Shown here piece by piece: positions 1-12,626 of a stretch of 64,000 nt of DNA; position 1 is the stretch's first letter, and each line of letters begins with the position of its first letter. The position numbers and the translations under genes are program-made. A model generated the notes under the pieces. The model did not search any database, was not told the DNA's origin, and saw only the letters and a list, made by a program, of their open reading frames with translations. Location: contig VWPU01012293.1 of the NCBI GenBank assembly GCA_013398955.1, forward strand, positions 1-64,000. Direction: 5' to 3'. The stretch comes from Callaeas wilsoni. Its lineage: Eukaryota; Chordata; Aves; Passeriformes; Callaeidae.

Positions 1-365
1 CTGATGCATACCTAAAGGGGACCTTGTTTTATGGTGAACTACCCATGATACTGTGCCTGCATCCGTATCTGCATGTACATATGTATATAATTAGGATAAT
101 ACATATATGTATATAATTTAAAAGTTGAAGTTTGATGTAACGTGTTGATATGGGAAAAAATTCAGGGTGGATAATGTTGGGGTTTTAGGAGTTCTTTTGC
201 TTGTTTCCTCTTAAGGAATGTTGCTAGGAGATAATAATGACTGAATACTTAACAGAGACAAAAGAAGTTATCAGCTCAGGGGAGGGATGCAGCTATCTAC
301 TCTCTCCTTACCTGAGGTTTCCCATGTAGAGCAGAGACACTACGAGATTTGTAACTGGGAAAACA
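1..365. other. Intergenic, AT-rich, no gene seen
   Basis: AT-rich sequence with alternating TA/CA stretches around positions 75-120 (ATATGTATATAAT-like words repeated). No open reading frame, splice pattern or RNA gene is recognisable. Confidence 0.5.
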
Positions 366-1292
366 TGGTTGGGTGCAGCCCCTAGCCCTCTTGCGCTCTC
401 AGCATTCAGAGGGGAGAGAGGCTGCGGTGCTGTGGGGAGAATTCATCACTACTGCAGGGTTCTGTCTCCTGCTGCCTTTCTTCTACCATGAGTGGAGTTC
501 TGCTTGTAAGAGCGGCCGTGGCTCTGGAACTTTTTTTTTCCACCATCTGCTTGGGTGCCTCAGGGAAAAACCCCGGAATCCTAAGCCCACCTTTTCCCTG
601 CCCCTCTTGGAGCTGGGCTGCCACTGCCTTCTGCCCCCTAAGCCCCCATTCCCCCCCTCCGCTGCCTCTTCGGCACCACTCTGAGCTTTCACTACACTGT
701 AGCCCCACACCACCCCCCCTGCCTGCCTAGATGTCCCGGGGTTCCCACTACAGCTCCAGAGTTTGATACATCTCCTCCACCACCTCGGGATTTTTGCTCA
801 TTCCTGCCGTTCCAGCTTGCTGTTTCCGAGAGTCCTGCTGGGGCACCGGGCTCGGCTGTCCCTGGGGGTTTGTGAAGCGAGCCTCTCTCCCATCCCTTCC
901 CGTCTCGGTCACGCCGCCATTACCGCGTGCTCCCCGAGCTCTCGCCGGAGCGCCCCCTGCAGCCGCGGGGGAACCATCGCACCTGCCCTGCCCACCGGGA
1001 GCCACCAGCGCCCCTGCTGGCTGTGACCGGAACTGCACCAAAGGGGAAAGCGCCTGCGGCCGAGAAGGCCGTCACTGGGTTTCTGGTTCTGTTTGTTGGT
1101 AATGCCACAGTTGTTGTTTGTTTGCCTTGTTATACATGCTAGTAAAGAACTGTTATTTCTATCCTCATATCTTTGTCTGAGAGCCCCTTAATTTCAAAAT
1201 TATAATAATTTGGAGGGAAAGGGTTTACACTTTCCATTCCAAGGGAGGCCCCTACCTTCCTTAGCAGACACCTGTCTTTTCAAACGAAGACA
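366..1292 (+). mobile_element. Probable solo LTR of an avian endogenous retrovirus
   Basis: The segment has the organisation of a long terminal repeat. A GC-rich body is followed by an AGTAAA polyadenylation-type hexamer near 1141, then a T-rich R/U5-like stretch (from about 1150: TCTTTGTCTGAGAGCCCC, then a TTTCAAAATTATAATAATTT run) and an end at ...GAAGACA near 1292. From memory this tail resembles ERVL-class LTRs of songbirds. The overlapping short ORFs here are accidental; no gag, pol or env coding is visible on either side, so it would be a solo LTR or fragment. The 3' boundary is better supported than the 5' boundary, which is a guess from where the GC-rich similarity seems to begin. A database comparison was not possible, so family assignment is tentative. 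Confidence 0.5.
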
Positions 1293-1658
1293 CCCACCGT
1301 GGTCAGGGTATCCCAGGCTGGCATCACCACCCAGGACCAGCCTTCACCACTCAACAGCAACACAGCAGGTGGGCAGAAGGGTGAGGGTTTGTTTGCACTG
1401 ATCTCAGCTCACATCTTGGCTCGGGAAGACGTCTGGCATTCTGGTCAGTGATGACTGACTCTTGAAGTAAATAATCAGCCATTCTGGAGGGCTGTGCCTG
1501 TGTATTAGGACAATTATTGCTTTCTTCCAGCCTCGGCTGTATAAAAATGCATTGCTTTTCCTTATGAGAAATTCTCATCGCTGTCTGTCAGTCATCTTGT
1601 CTCAGTGGGGAAAAAATTCCCCAAGACCTGTCATATCAGAAAATGAGAAAATTATCAA

Positions 1659-1718
1659 TATCTAGAGTGTATGTGAAAAATATGCATACATCTAGAGTGT
1701 ACGTGAGAAATGAGCTCT
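1659..1718. repeat. 30-bp tandem duplication
   Basis: The word TCTAGAGTGTAYGTGARAAA occurs at 1661 and again at 1691, a 30-bp period, with a few substitutions between the copies. It is a simple local duplication in non-coding DNA. Confidence 0.75.
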
Positions 1719-2260
1719 TTCTACAATTGGGAGAATGAATCTTGGTTGTAATGTCCTATAAATGTTAGCAGCTTCTCAGACATTCAAAAATGTTAATGAT
1801 CCTGAGGTACCAAAATAGCTTGCCTGGGAGTTCTCCGTATTAAAAATATTGTCTCGCCCTCTGCAGCCATCTCCAAGTCTCTCAGAGCTGAGTGGTCCTA
1901 TACATGGCTTTATGCATTCAGGAAGCAGAGGCAGGATTAGTACATTCATGCAAACACAACAGGCTCTGATGATTGCCTGCGTATCGAGAGTCAGGATCCA
2001 GCTCTGGTGCCTGAGATCAGCTTAATAAATACTATCAGCTTCCGCCAAGCGTAGGAATAGAAAACTGTCAATAGCTGTAGCTTTGAATAGCAATCCTGAA
2101 GTAAAGGAATCTCTCTTCTTCAGATTTCCACTGGCTTTGTTATGCTGTCCTGGGGAGAGAGGTGACAGCCCCAAGTGCTACAGCTGGGCTATAAGGGGGT
2201 TCCATCAGTCCCAGGGATGATACCCCACCCCTCCCCATCACAGGGGTGTCTAAGACAGTC

Positions 2261-2294
2261 TGGGGTCCTTCTTCCCCTGGGGTCCTTCTTCCCC
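2261..2294. repeat. 17-bp perfect tandem duplication
   Basis: TGGGGTCCTTCTTCCCC is present twice head to tail with no mismatch. The identity suggests a recent duplication, or a copy-number polymorphism. Confidence 0.85.
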
Positions 2295-5255
2295 TGAAGA
2301 GCAGCCACTGACTCCACCTGCTGCCCCTCCAGGGGAAGGTAGGTGTTCAGGTGAGTGGGCTCAGCCTCCCATCCTCCTCTCCTAGAGCCACACATGCATC
2401 CCTGTGCTGCCCAGGGTCTTGTGCTGTTGTTGCCGCCTTCAGAAGAGTTGATTTTGGAGTTAGCTCCCCATGAGAAACCTGGGAGCAGCTTCTTCTTCCT
2501 TAGGCTATCTCAGACTCCAGCAGAGCCCAGCTCCTGTGGCTGCACACAGCTCTGTCCCACTGTTTTGGGCTGTCACTCATGAACATGTTCCTTCAGATGC
2601 TCCAGGGCAGCCTGAGGCAGCCAAGGCTGCCACATGCCACCATATCCCCAGGCATGCAGAAAAGTGGTTTAATTCAGATCCAAGCCTTATTAAGGCTACC
2701 TGGAACCACAGGTTTGAGTCCTGGCTCCACTGAAGCTGGCTGGGGGCTCTAGTGGAAGAATGTGGTAGAACTTGCTACTTGTCCAGGCACTCGTGTGGTA
2801 GGACTTACAATTACATCTGAATCTGTACTGCTGTTTTCCTTTTCAAATATCTGTCCCTTTTGCTTTTATGATTCATCAACTGTTTTATTTCCTTACCAGA
2901 TTAGATTGTTCTTCTCACTGCAGCTTTGGGGTTATGCAGCTGAAGGGGACACAGGAGACCTGAGCACGTAGCATTGGGACCGAAGACATGGTAGAACACA
3001 AAAAGGGCAGTTGGTGCTCAGAAGACACCACAAGTCACTTAAAATCTCTTTTGTTTCTTAGCTATTGTTTGGTTAAATGTGGTACCTGCAGCTTGAACAG
3101 TAGGCAGAAGCAGAGTATTGCACTGATGGGCTGTTATGAAGTGCAAGGTTCAGTGTGGGAGGCCAGAGGCAGCACATTTGCCTAGAAAGTCCTGGTAATG
3201 CCCTTCCAGGTGGCCCATTAGCTGAACTCTCAAGGAGCCACACAAATGATGTTTATTGCATTTCTTCAAGCCCACACTGGGGAAGTTTATTTAAACAACT
3301 TGGTGCAGGGAAAAACAGATGTTGGCAGGGCTTTGGGTTCCAGCCACAAGCAGATGGAGCTATGGGAGTGCTGCTCCTGGAGAGAGGTCCAGGCCACCCA
3401 CACTGGGCTCTTCTTCCTCCTGCACCAAGGTGTGCTGGGCCCTGAGGAGAGGCTTCCAAACCTTCTTTGAGTCAGGTAGGTTATTTCTGGGATGCTCAAG
3501 CTGGATGCAAGTGTCCCACTGCCCAGCTCACAGATCAATGTCTCCATAAGCTGCTTGGACTCCCGTTCCACCCCATCTGGGCATTGTGTTGTGCTCCCTC
3601 TGCTCTTCAGAGAGCAGAGAACAAGAAACAGGGTGTTTTCAGACACTTAAGCAACTGCTTTCTCAAAGCTTGTGGTGCTGCTCCAAAGGGAGTTACTCTT
3701 TGCATGCACCAGTCCAGAGCTTTTTGGATGCACCAAGTGAATGAAAGATAAATTCCTTCTCTTTTTTCCCCATTAAGTTCCTCTGTTCTGAAGCTGAATT
3801 GAATTTTCTAATCTAATTGTCCTTCCCTTTCCAAACAAATAGAATGTCTTTGAAAAACTGCCTGAACTTTTATACACCCAACATCTGGTTTTGGTAAAAA
3901 TTCTGTAACTTTTTAAATGCTACTTGCAGTCAAGAGGGAAGGGAGGGTGATATTTAGTAGATGATCTTTGCCCTCATTTTTTAAGAAAACAACCCCATCC
4001 ATTAATTCTGCTGCTGGCAATTGAGAAAGCAGTTGGGCTGAACTTTTAAGTGAACAAACACTTACGGATCTATTTATACCTTCCCTGAAGCAGACTACCA
4101 TAGGTGGAAATGCTGTAATTATTTCCTCTCCCTGGTTTCCACTGTCCTATAAAGATCTCCTGGAGCAGCTTGTTAACAAGTTACTGCTGCACATGGTGAA
4201 ATTAGAATCAAGTCCTTATTAACAACCAAATCGAATTGACTAAAAATTAATAAAATTGGCTGTAGCAAAGGTGAGAGGAGCTGCTTTGAGACAGCTTTTG
4301 CTTCTTAGCCCCATCTATCTAAGAAGGCTGAGAATTACAAATGACAAATGTGGCTGGCAGTCTAGGGGAGACAGGGACCTGAGAGGGAGTGATGGGGAGA
4401 TGCAACATCAGTTTTTCCTGTGTTCCTCTTTCCATCACTGCATGTTTCCAAACTAATTCCTCTCCCTAAAGAGTCCCTCTCCTTTGTTATTTTCCCACTC
4501 TTCTCCCACCCCCTTGGTTTATTTCTCAGAGCAGATGATCTCCTCCGCTCACCATCCAGGTTAACTCTAGTTTCAGTATCAAAGATCATTTAGGCTGAAA
4601 ATAGCTTTTACTGGGCCCATGTTAAAACCCAGGAGTGTCTGGTCACCAGATATGCAGCTGCCCCTTAGTCAGGGTTATCCATTTGCCGGTACTCCCAGTT
4701 CCATGGCCTCAAGCCATTGTGCTTCATCACAACTCAGGAGGCTCAGTTACAGCCAATTATGGACCACATGGGAGGAGCTGAAGAAACAGGAAAAAAATCA
4801 TTAATATTCATCCAGACAGCCTGTTCTTTAGAGATTTTTAGTTTCATTGAATGTTTTTTGGGTTTTTTGAAGTGACATTAAATTTTTACTGCTTTATGTT
4901 CATTAGGAAATGGCCATATTTACTGTTGCCTTCTGGGGTACAGAGTCCAAATGACTCAGTTATGAAAATAAGCCTTATATTGTTCAGAAGCATGAAATGT
5001 GGCCCTTCAGCTCCAAGCATGAAGTAATGATGCTTCTGGAGCAAGAAGATTGATGTGCTACAAATCCTGGTACTGTGAACTTCTGCCTCCCCTGCAGGAC
5101 AAGGGAGCAGAACCCTGAGCTGTGAACAGGCAGAGGGTCTGGAATAGCCTGCACTGAATCAGGTGTGCTCTGTGTCTTCGTAACGCCCTAAAGGTCCAAG
5201 AGCATCTTTACTTTGGGAAGATCTTTTTAAAAAGCATCTTTACTTTGTGCAACCT

Positions 5256-5342
5256 GCTCTGTGTAAGCCAGCATTAGCAAGGGGTTGGATCAGACACCTC
5301 CAGAGGTCCCTTCCAAACCAAATCATTCTATGATCCTGTGAT
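5256..5342 (+). mobile_element. CR1 LINE 3'-end fragment
   Basis: The sequence contains the typical 3' terminal block of chicken-repeat-1 non-LTR retrotransposons: a GGTTGGATCAGACACCTCC-like stretch, then GGTCCCTTCCAA, then the terminal ATTCTATGATCCTGTGA octamer-type repeat. Only the extreme 3' end remains; no reverse transcriptase coding is present. It lies directly against a second CR1 piece in the same orientation. Confidence 0.85.
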
Positions 5343-5545
5343 GATATTAGGAAAAATTTCTTCACCTTAAGGCCTGTCAATAATTGGAACAGGCTGCCCA
5401 GGGCAGTGGTGGAGTCACTATCCCTGGAGGTATCTAAAAGACTTGCAGATGTAGCACTTGGGGACATGGTTTAATGGTGGGCTTGGCAGTGCTGAGTTAC
5501 AGCTGGACTCAATCTTAGAGAGCTTTTCCATCCTAAAGGATCTTG
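5343..5545 (+). mobile_element. CR1 LINE fragment, second copy in tandem
   Basis: Diagnostic CR1 words are present in order: AAAATTTCTTCACC, GGAACAGGCTGCCCAGGG, GTGGTGGAGTCACTATCCCT, GGACATGGTTTAATGGTGG, GGACTCAATCTTAGAGAGC. The copy fades at about 5545 without a clear octamer terminus, so its 3' end is eroded or truncated. Its 5' edge begins exactly where the previous CR1 terminates. Confidence 0.85.
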
Positions 5546-8500
5546 GGATAAGATTCAGGATCCATGGCAGACTGGTGGGGGGAGGGAACAGAGAACTGGC
5601 TGTGGGGAGGGCTACAATGAGTCCCTAAGGTGAGAGTCATAGCAGAGATTTCAAAATCTTCACTACATTAAAGGAGTAAATAGCCTGTCTTGATAACAGG
5701 ACATGCAAAGCAGGTACCAATTCAGTGCCATTGTACAGCAATATCCTTTGGAAGATTTGCTGGATGGCTAGCAGCAAGACCTTAAAACTGACTTTTTTCC
5801 CAGCCAGCCATATCATCATCCATCAGACAGTCACTTTGGACTGACATTGCAGAGCATGGCTGTCTCCTTTTTGCCTTGCTCCTGTTTATTTCTAGCAGAT
5901 TTATTTATATCTGGAACTGATACAAGTGGCACGATTTCTTTGTTTCATTAAAAGATTCCTTGATCTAAACTTTAAGAGATTTGTCTTCAGAGAGATCAAA
6001 GTCAACCCCATGTACGTCTGGCACCCCTAAGGTTTTCTTATATACTAGTCTTCAGGTAAACCTGAAAAAGATATTTTGTGGCAGAGTAGTAAACTGTAGT
6101 GACTAGGTTAAAGTGGAGCTGGTCATGAATTCTTCAGTACTAAGACATGCCTATCATCTAGGCTTCTTAATTATTATTTTCCAAGAGGTGAAACAATGTT
6201 GACAGAGCTTGCACTGTCAGATGCAAGTGAAGGTAAAACCCAGTGCCAACAGCAAGCATGGAAAATTAGATCCCACTGCCCAGCAACTCACAGTCAAGCA
6301 AATAAAAGATGATTTGCACAGCTGAGCAGAGGCATTGTCAGGGTGCTAACCTAGGAGCCAAGCACTCCTAAACCCCGTCTGTCATGACCTGTTGCTAACT
6401 TCTGGGAAAACTGTATGCAGACGGCTCCCTAAAAGAGACTATTAATTCTGGGTACTTTATTCATTAATTTTGGGGTGTGAATCTTTATGTCCCCTGATTT
6501 CTAACAAACAGTAACATGCTGTGACTAAGACAGAGCTATCTCATTCCTTCCTGATGCTGTGGAAGGCATTTTTTCTCAGCTTAGCTCAATTACTCCAGGA
6601 ATCAGCAGGTCTCCGTGCACACCCAAGCCTTGCTGCCTGTTATCTGCCAGTGCCATGGAAAGAATGGGGTGTTTGCAGGCGCTTTGAAATAGCAAAGCTG
6701 AACAGAATTGCTGAGTGTTAATGTGGAGGGTTGGAGTACATCCTGGATATGAATCATCTTGCTCTTTCTGACCGACTGTCCTAATTGAAAATCATTTATT
6801 CCTCAGATGCTTGTTACTGCCCAGGCCATACCTTTTCACAATGAAGAAGCAGCCTGGAGAAGCAAGTGTTTGCCCCACTCCTTCACTACGTGACAAATTA
6901 GAAGAGATTTAGTAAATAGACATGCTGAATCATGCATCCACCCCAAACGTGACCCCAAATCCCTTTGTTTTGCTGTTTTCTGTGGCAGAGTCAGGCCACA
7001 ACATGGCTTTCCTGTTGGCTATATGAATTTTACTGCTGTGCATGTTCCAGTAAAATCAAAGGCCTTAGAAAAGTGATTCTATGGAAGCTTTTTTTGTCAG
7101 GGCCTTTACACTCATAGTTTAGAGCACAAGCTGCAGGGAGGGACCAGCAGAGTTGCTCCTATTTGATTGTGCAGGTGTTGCTGCTTCTTCAGGAACCGCC
7201 ATCGCTTTGTGGATAAGGGATAACAGATGTCCCAGCCTCGTTTTTCCAACACATTTAAGAAGCACGCTCTTCCCTGACCATCTTGTATCTCTATTTATTA
7301 ATGGGAGGACTGACTGCCCACTCCAAGACACCCATGGTGACAGTCTGCCCGCCCTCATCCCTTTGAAGAATTTCCATCCAAGGGCTTATCTTTGCTGCAG
7401 AATGAGCTGGGACTTTCAGCCAAGGGTGCTCTGCTCCCTGCTCTGCCCACGCTCCTCCTGGCAGGGTAACAGTAAATGGCAGCTGAGTAACCCGTCAGTT
7501 GCTGTAGATGAAGATGTTAAATGTTGGAGTGGCTGCAGATATTGAATCCATCAGTTCCCCTCAGCAAATCCCCTGGCACCTCCCTTGAGTCTTCCCAGTG
7601 ATGTTCTTCCTTGTCATCTAGGCACTTCCTTGATTCAGCTGAGTCGGGCACATTAACAATTTATTGTCCCCATTTGCATGTCACTTGGGCAGCCTGCTGT
7701 CAAACATTTAGCAAGAACAATCTGGATAGGACTATTGGGCTTTCAAAACACACTTCTGGCAATGTAAGTGAGAGAGAGCTGTCAAATGCAGCCTGGGCTG
7801 GGAGTAAAAACCAACACTAACTTGTCTGGGGAAGCCATGGATGCTTTTATGTATTTCACTCCTATCTTTGAAGTACAGTTCAGACGCCATTTTTTCTTAA
7901 ATCTCAGAATGTGTTGCTTTCTTCACCATTAGAGATTCCTTTTTTTCCCATTACATCTTTTAAATGTGCCTTTATTTTGCAAAGGTACAGCCTTTGTGCT
8001 GATCAACCAGAAGAGACCAGATCCTTAACTCTGGCTGGATTCTGACCCAGTTTTAGATCAGCTCTGAATTTTAGATTTAATCCTCCTTACCAAATTTATG
8101 GTGTTTTTTTTACAATCAGTTTTATTCTTAAGCACTTATCTTTGGAAACATATTTCAACTAAATTACTTTTTATTCTATGAAGGAAGGTCTTGGAGAAAA
8201 TATTATCTAACTCAGAAGGGAACTTCCACAGAGCAGATCTCCTGGTGTGAAGGAACAATGGCATTATTATTTCTCTGGAACTGGAGGTAAATGGGATTCA
8301 TCCTCTTTGGGGCAAAGCATTTATCAGACAACAGAAGTTACAATTCCTGGTAAGGAACAAGGTTGGGCTGTGCAGTGACAAGTGCTTCTGGAGCATCTAA
8401 GTCTGATATGTGTGCTGAAGTTATTCTTTATTTTCTGATATGAAACCAGTCCCACATATAAAGGAAACAAATTTCATCCTCTTCCTTACTCAGTTTTCAA

Positions 8501-11500
8501 CAGCTGCTCATGCAATAGTTCAGCCAGCCAGAAAGGAGATGTTCATAGATAATTGGAAACAAAAGCAATTTCTGCGATTTCCATGACTGGTTTCACTCCC
8601 AAATCCTCCAGCTCAGGGCTGTCATCTTTTGCAAATCCTCATAGGTGGGATTGCTGGTTAATAATGGCTGTAATTCATTTAGGTCATAGCCCTTCTTCTG
8701 CTCTTTTTTTATTTCACTATCTGAGGCAGAGTTGAAACGGAGATCACCCAAGGCACGAGTGCTGGTTTGACTTATTGCAACAGTCAGCTAAATCTGAGCT
8801 CTCTGCCCAGTATCCATGGCTCAGTTCACCTCAGGTCTCTGGCATTGCTTCTTACAATTGCCGTTCTTCTACTTAAATTTCAAAACCTGAGCATTCTTCT
8901 GGTTTTAAGCAGAATCACACAGTTATGCCTCCAAATGAGTATGAAGCTATTTTCAAGATTAAAAAAAATCCATTTAAAATACTTGGGTCTGTATTTTCTT
9001 GCTCATGTATGCAGATACACTTATTAAAAGTCTGTTCTGAGCAGTGTCATGTGTGTATGCAGCCTCGGATTAGACTGAAATGAAATTGTGAGAATTTATG
9101 GAAAATCTTTTTGTGAGAAAACATCCTCAGCTATGTAGCCTTAGAAACTAGAGAGTTAGAGTTGGAGCTCAGAGAGTGGTTATGAATATGGAGAGCCAGG
9201 AGTTGGAATAATCACAAGGGAGGCAACTGCACCAGCCAGGATGAAAGATGAGAGTTTGAGCAGAAAATTGATCAAGATAATGAAGCAGGGGGAAAATGTC
9301 TTGTGACAGCAGCTGAATTTGTAGCATCTAGCCTCAAATAGGAGCATGAAACATAAGTTTGCTTGGAGGAGAAAAAAATCAATCAGATTAAACATAGGAT
9401 TATGAGACTATAGAAAGCTCCAAGACACCCTAGAACGCTGCACCATTTACCCTAATCGGGGGGTGAGTCAGCACTCAATTATGCTCAGGCAATTTTATAT
9501 TCAGTTTTTTATGCGTTGGCGACAAAGCAATTTAGATAATATGGTCACACAGCAGAATCACTTTCTTTACAAATCCGAGTTCCATTAGCTACAATAAAAA
9601 GTATATCAGTCCAAGTGCTTATTTCCCAGTGTGGAAGATAATTGTCATGTGGGATCAAGAAGAAATCTCTTCTTCCCATTGCCATACTCAATGTAATTGT
9701 GTGACACGGCTGTTTTATCCATGATTCTGAAGATCTTAGTTACAGCTACTCTTGAGACTGCACAGATCCACTGCTGTGTGCAGGGGCAGTCTGAAATCTT
9801 TGCATTAATAATAGCACATGAGATAATGGCTCCTACTGGGTTGTGTGTTCTAGAGAAAACATTCTGTTCTAATGAAGTGGGTCATATATATGTAGGTACA
9901 CAAGGGTGCATCAATCCATCTATCACAGGGTAAAAGCTATGACCTGTGAAACAAGAAACTCTGAAATTGTGTTGTTGGCAAGTCCCATGAGCACTGTCCT
10001 GGGGGATTTCAAGGTGTGGCTTTATGCAGCATTTTGACATCAGTTCAGGAAAGATGTTATGCTAATATGACCTTTTGCTTAATCTTTTAAGGCACTTATC
10101 ATATTATGTTGGCAATTACACCTTTAGGAATCAGAAGTTGGAGAGGAAATGAGTGATTTACTATTTGAACTGAGTGATCATTTCAATGCCAGTGACAGAT
10201 TGAGTCTCCCATGAACTACTCCTTACATGAACAGGATGCGCAAACTGTGTAAAACCACTTTGTATGTCTCAGGAGCAAACACACAGCTTGAATCTTCATT
10301 CACTTCCATTATTCCTGTCTCCATGACTCGATGGATTTTAATAGGAGCTCAGTAAAGACCAGATCTGTAGCACAGCAAGTTCAAAGAGAAATTTCCACTG
10401 GCTTTTTTTTCCCCCATGGATAATACCCTTAAAGATTCAGGGTCAAACCTTCAGCTGCCATATCCTGGCATCTTTCCACTCAACTAGCTCTTCATGTTTG
10501 CACAAGTATTAGGTTCCTGCTCACTGAAAAGAAGCACCCTTGTTGTTTTTTTGTTTGTTTGGTTTTGGTTTTTTGTTTTTTTTTTTTTAAATGAAGATCG
10601 TTTTCATGATCTTCCCATGTGGAGGATTTTCAGACTGTGTTTATCAAGACACAGACATTTGAACTTATTTACTTTGAAGTCACCATCACTCACACTGTCA
10701 CAGCGTGACAGTACAGCAGGTTAACTCAGCACTTCTCAAATCAGACTGCCTTCAGAATCAGTATTAACACCTCTAACCTGTGCCTTTCCTAAAGATGATA
10801 TTCTGCCTGTCACCTGGTAGTCATTAACTAAACTCTCCAAGTCCTGGGCTCAGAATAAAACACTGTTACTGATAGGAATAGTATGCAGAAAGGCATAAGA
10901 AACCCAGTCAACAACCACATGCTCCAGAGAAGAGATTGCCTGAAAGCTTAAAATATGGATGGTTTCTTACTAAGCTGCATTGTTCTTGGTTGTTTTAAAT
11001 TCTCAGGCAAGAACCAAGCGGGATCTTCTGGGGATGTTAAAATTATATTTAGTTCTGGATTTTACTGCAAAAAATTGAGACACCTTCTAATCTTGATAAT
11101 AAATTGACAGTGCAGGGAAACATCCTTCCTCCCCTTCTCATTCACGGTGCATCTACATCACTTTGTTGAAGAAGTAGAAAACAGTGAAGGCTTCACTGAT
11201 CCTTCCTAAGTAAATAAAAAGCATTGCTGGGAGAGCCAAAGGGTGCAAATTTGGCTTAGAGGACATTGTGGCTAGTCAGGAAAGGTGGTGTTGGCTGGAT
11301 CTTTGCCTAAATAAAGTTGAGTTTCCATTTATTTCAAAAAGAGATCCCTGGTAATTCTCAGATGATTTTTTTTTTTTACCCAACCTGATGATAACCAGGA
11401 TGTCAAAAAAGTAGCAGAATTTTTGTGTTTATTGGACCGTTTTGGTAAACAGTCATCCCTCCATTGCTCCTTCTTTCAGCTTAAACGGACTGAATGAAAG

Positions 11501-12582
11501 CTATTTCTTCATACTGAGGTTTTTTCCCCATTTATAATCTAGTTTTTCACATTCAGTGTCTCTCTTGAATAAGATGGAAGAGTTTTCCTGGAATTCTCTT
11601 TTCAGGAAAAAAAAGATTTACCTGCCTTCCTGGAAAATGCTAAGTACACAAAATTCTTAAGTAAATTCCTAGTGAGAGGTTTTCAAGCTACCTTCATCTG
11701 TTCAGAAACTGAAAGGGCAAAAGGTCAGCCCTTCATCTTCAGTGTTTATTTTTGATCCCCACAAAAGTACTGACAGTTTAAAAAGCAGCTTTCTGTCTCT
11801 TTACAACTATTTATGAATAATTGTTTGGAATGAGCATAGTAAAGCACTGGAAACTGATTAACTAAGAAGTTCCATGGTTATCAGCTAGGACAGTCCTCAC
11901 CTCATAATTTTATCTATTAACAGATACTGCACAACCAACTGACATTAAACTGGCAAGATCTCAGTGCAAAGGTGAACTTGAGGAAAAAGTTATATTGGAT
12001 TTTAATAAAACTTTCTTCAAAGGTCAACCTCTCTAATGCATAAAATCAATCTTCCTTCCTCCTTCTTCAGCCCATTTATTCACAGCTATAGGAAATTCTG
12101 ATGCTCATAAAATATTTCCCATTCCCTCCCCCTCTTATTACAGTGTCTGTCTTCTATGACCATTACTTTTCACAGCAGTTTTAGATTCCTTACTCCTCAT
12201 TTCACTCTTTTTTACTGGCCTTCTCAGAATCTGTACCCCATTCTAAAAATGTGGCTTATCAGGCTCCTCTTCAAGAACAGATCCTGCCTTATACCATCTT
12301 CAGGCAAAACGAACAACCCACATTTTTACTTGAAGTTTCATCCTTGAAGGTGGATGAAACTTTGGGAAGAAAAATGCTTTGGTGAAAAATCTTTATTTCT
12401 TCTGGTTTTATTTCTCCTTCTTACCCAGCAGCTGCTTTCTGTGTCTTGCTCAGGACTCTATCAAATTTTTCCAGGTAAGCTATAATATTGGTAGCATTCC
12501 ACTTAGGAGAGAGTGATGTCCTTGTGAGGTTTGAGCTCTAATCTCCTGCAAATCAGTTCCTTTTACTGATACCAGCAAAATT

Positions 12583-12626
<44 letters not shown>

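Larger units (their letters stand above)
1293..5255. other. Intergenic, no gene seen
   Basis: No convincing exon or RNA gene. Local structure consists of a 30-bp tandem duplication around 1659-1718 and a 17-bp tandem duplication at 2261-2294. Open frames are short, overlap on both strands and lack recognisable domains. Confidence 0.5.
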
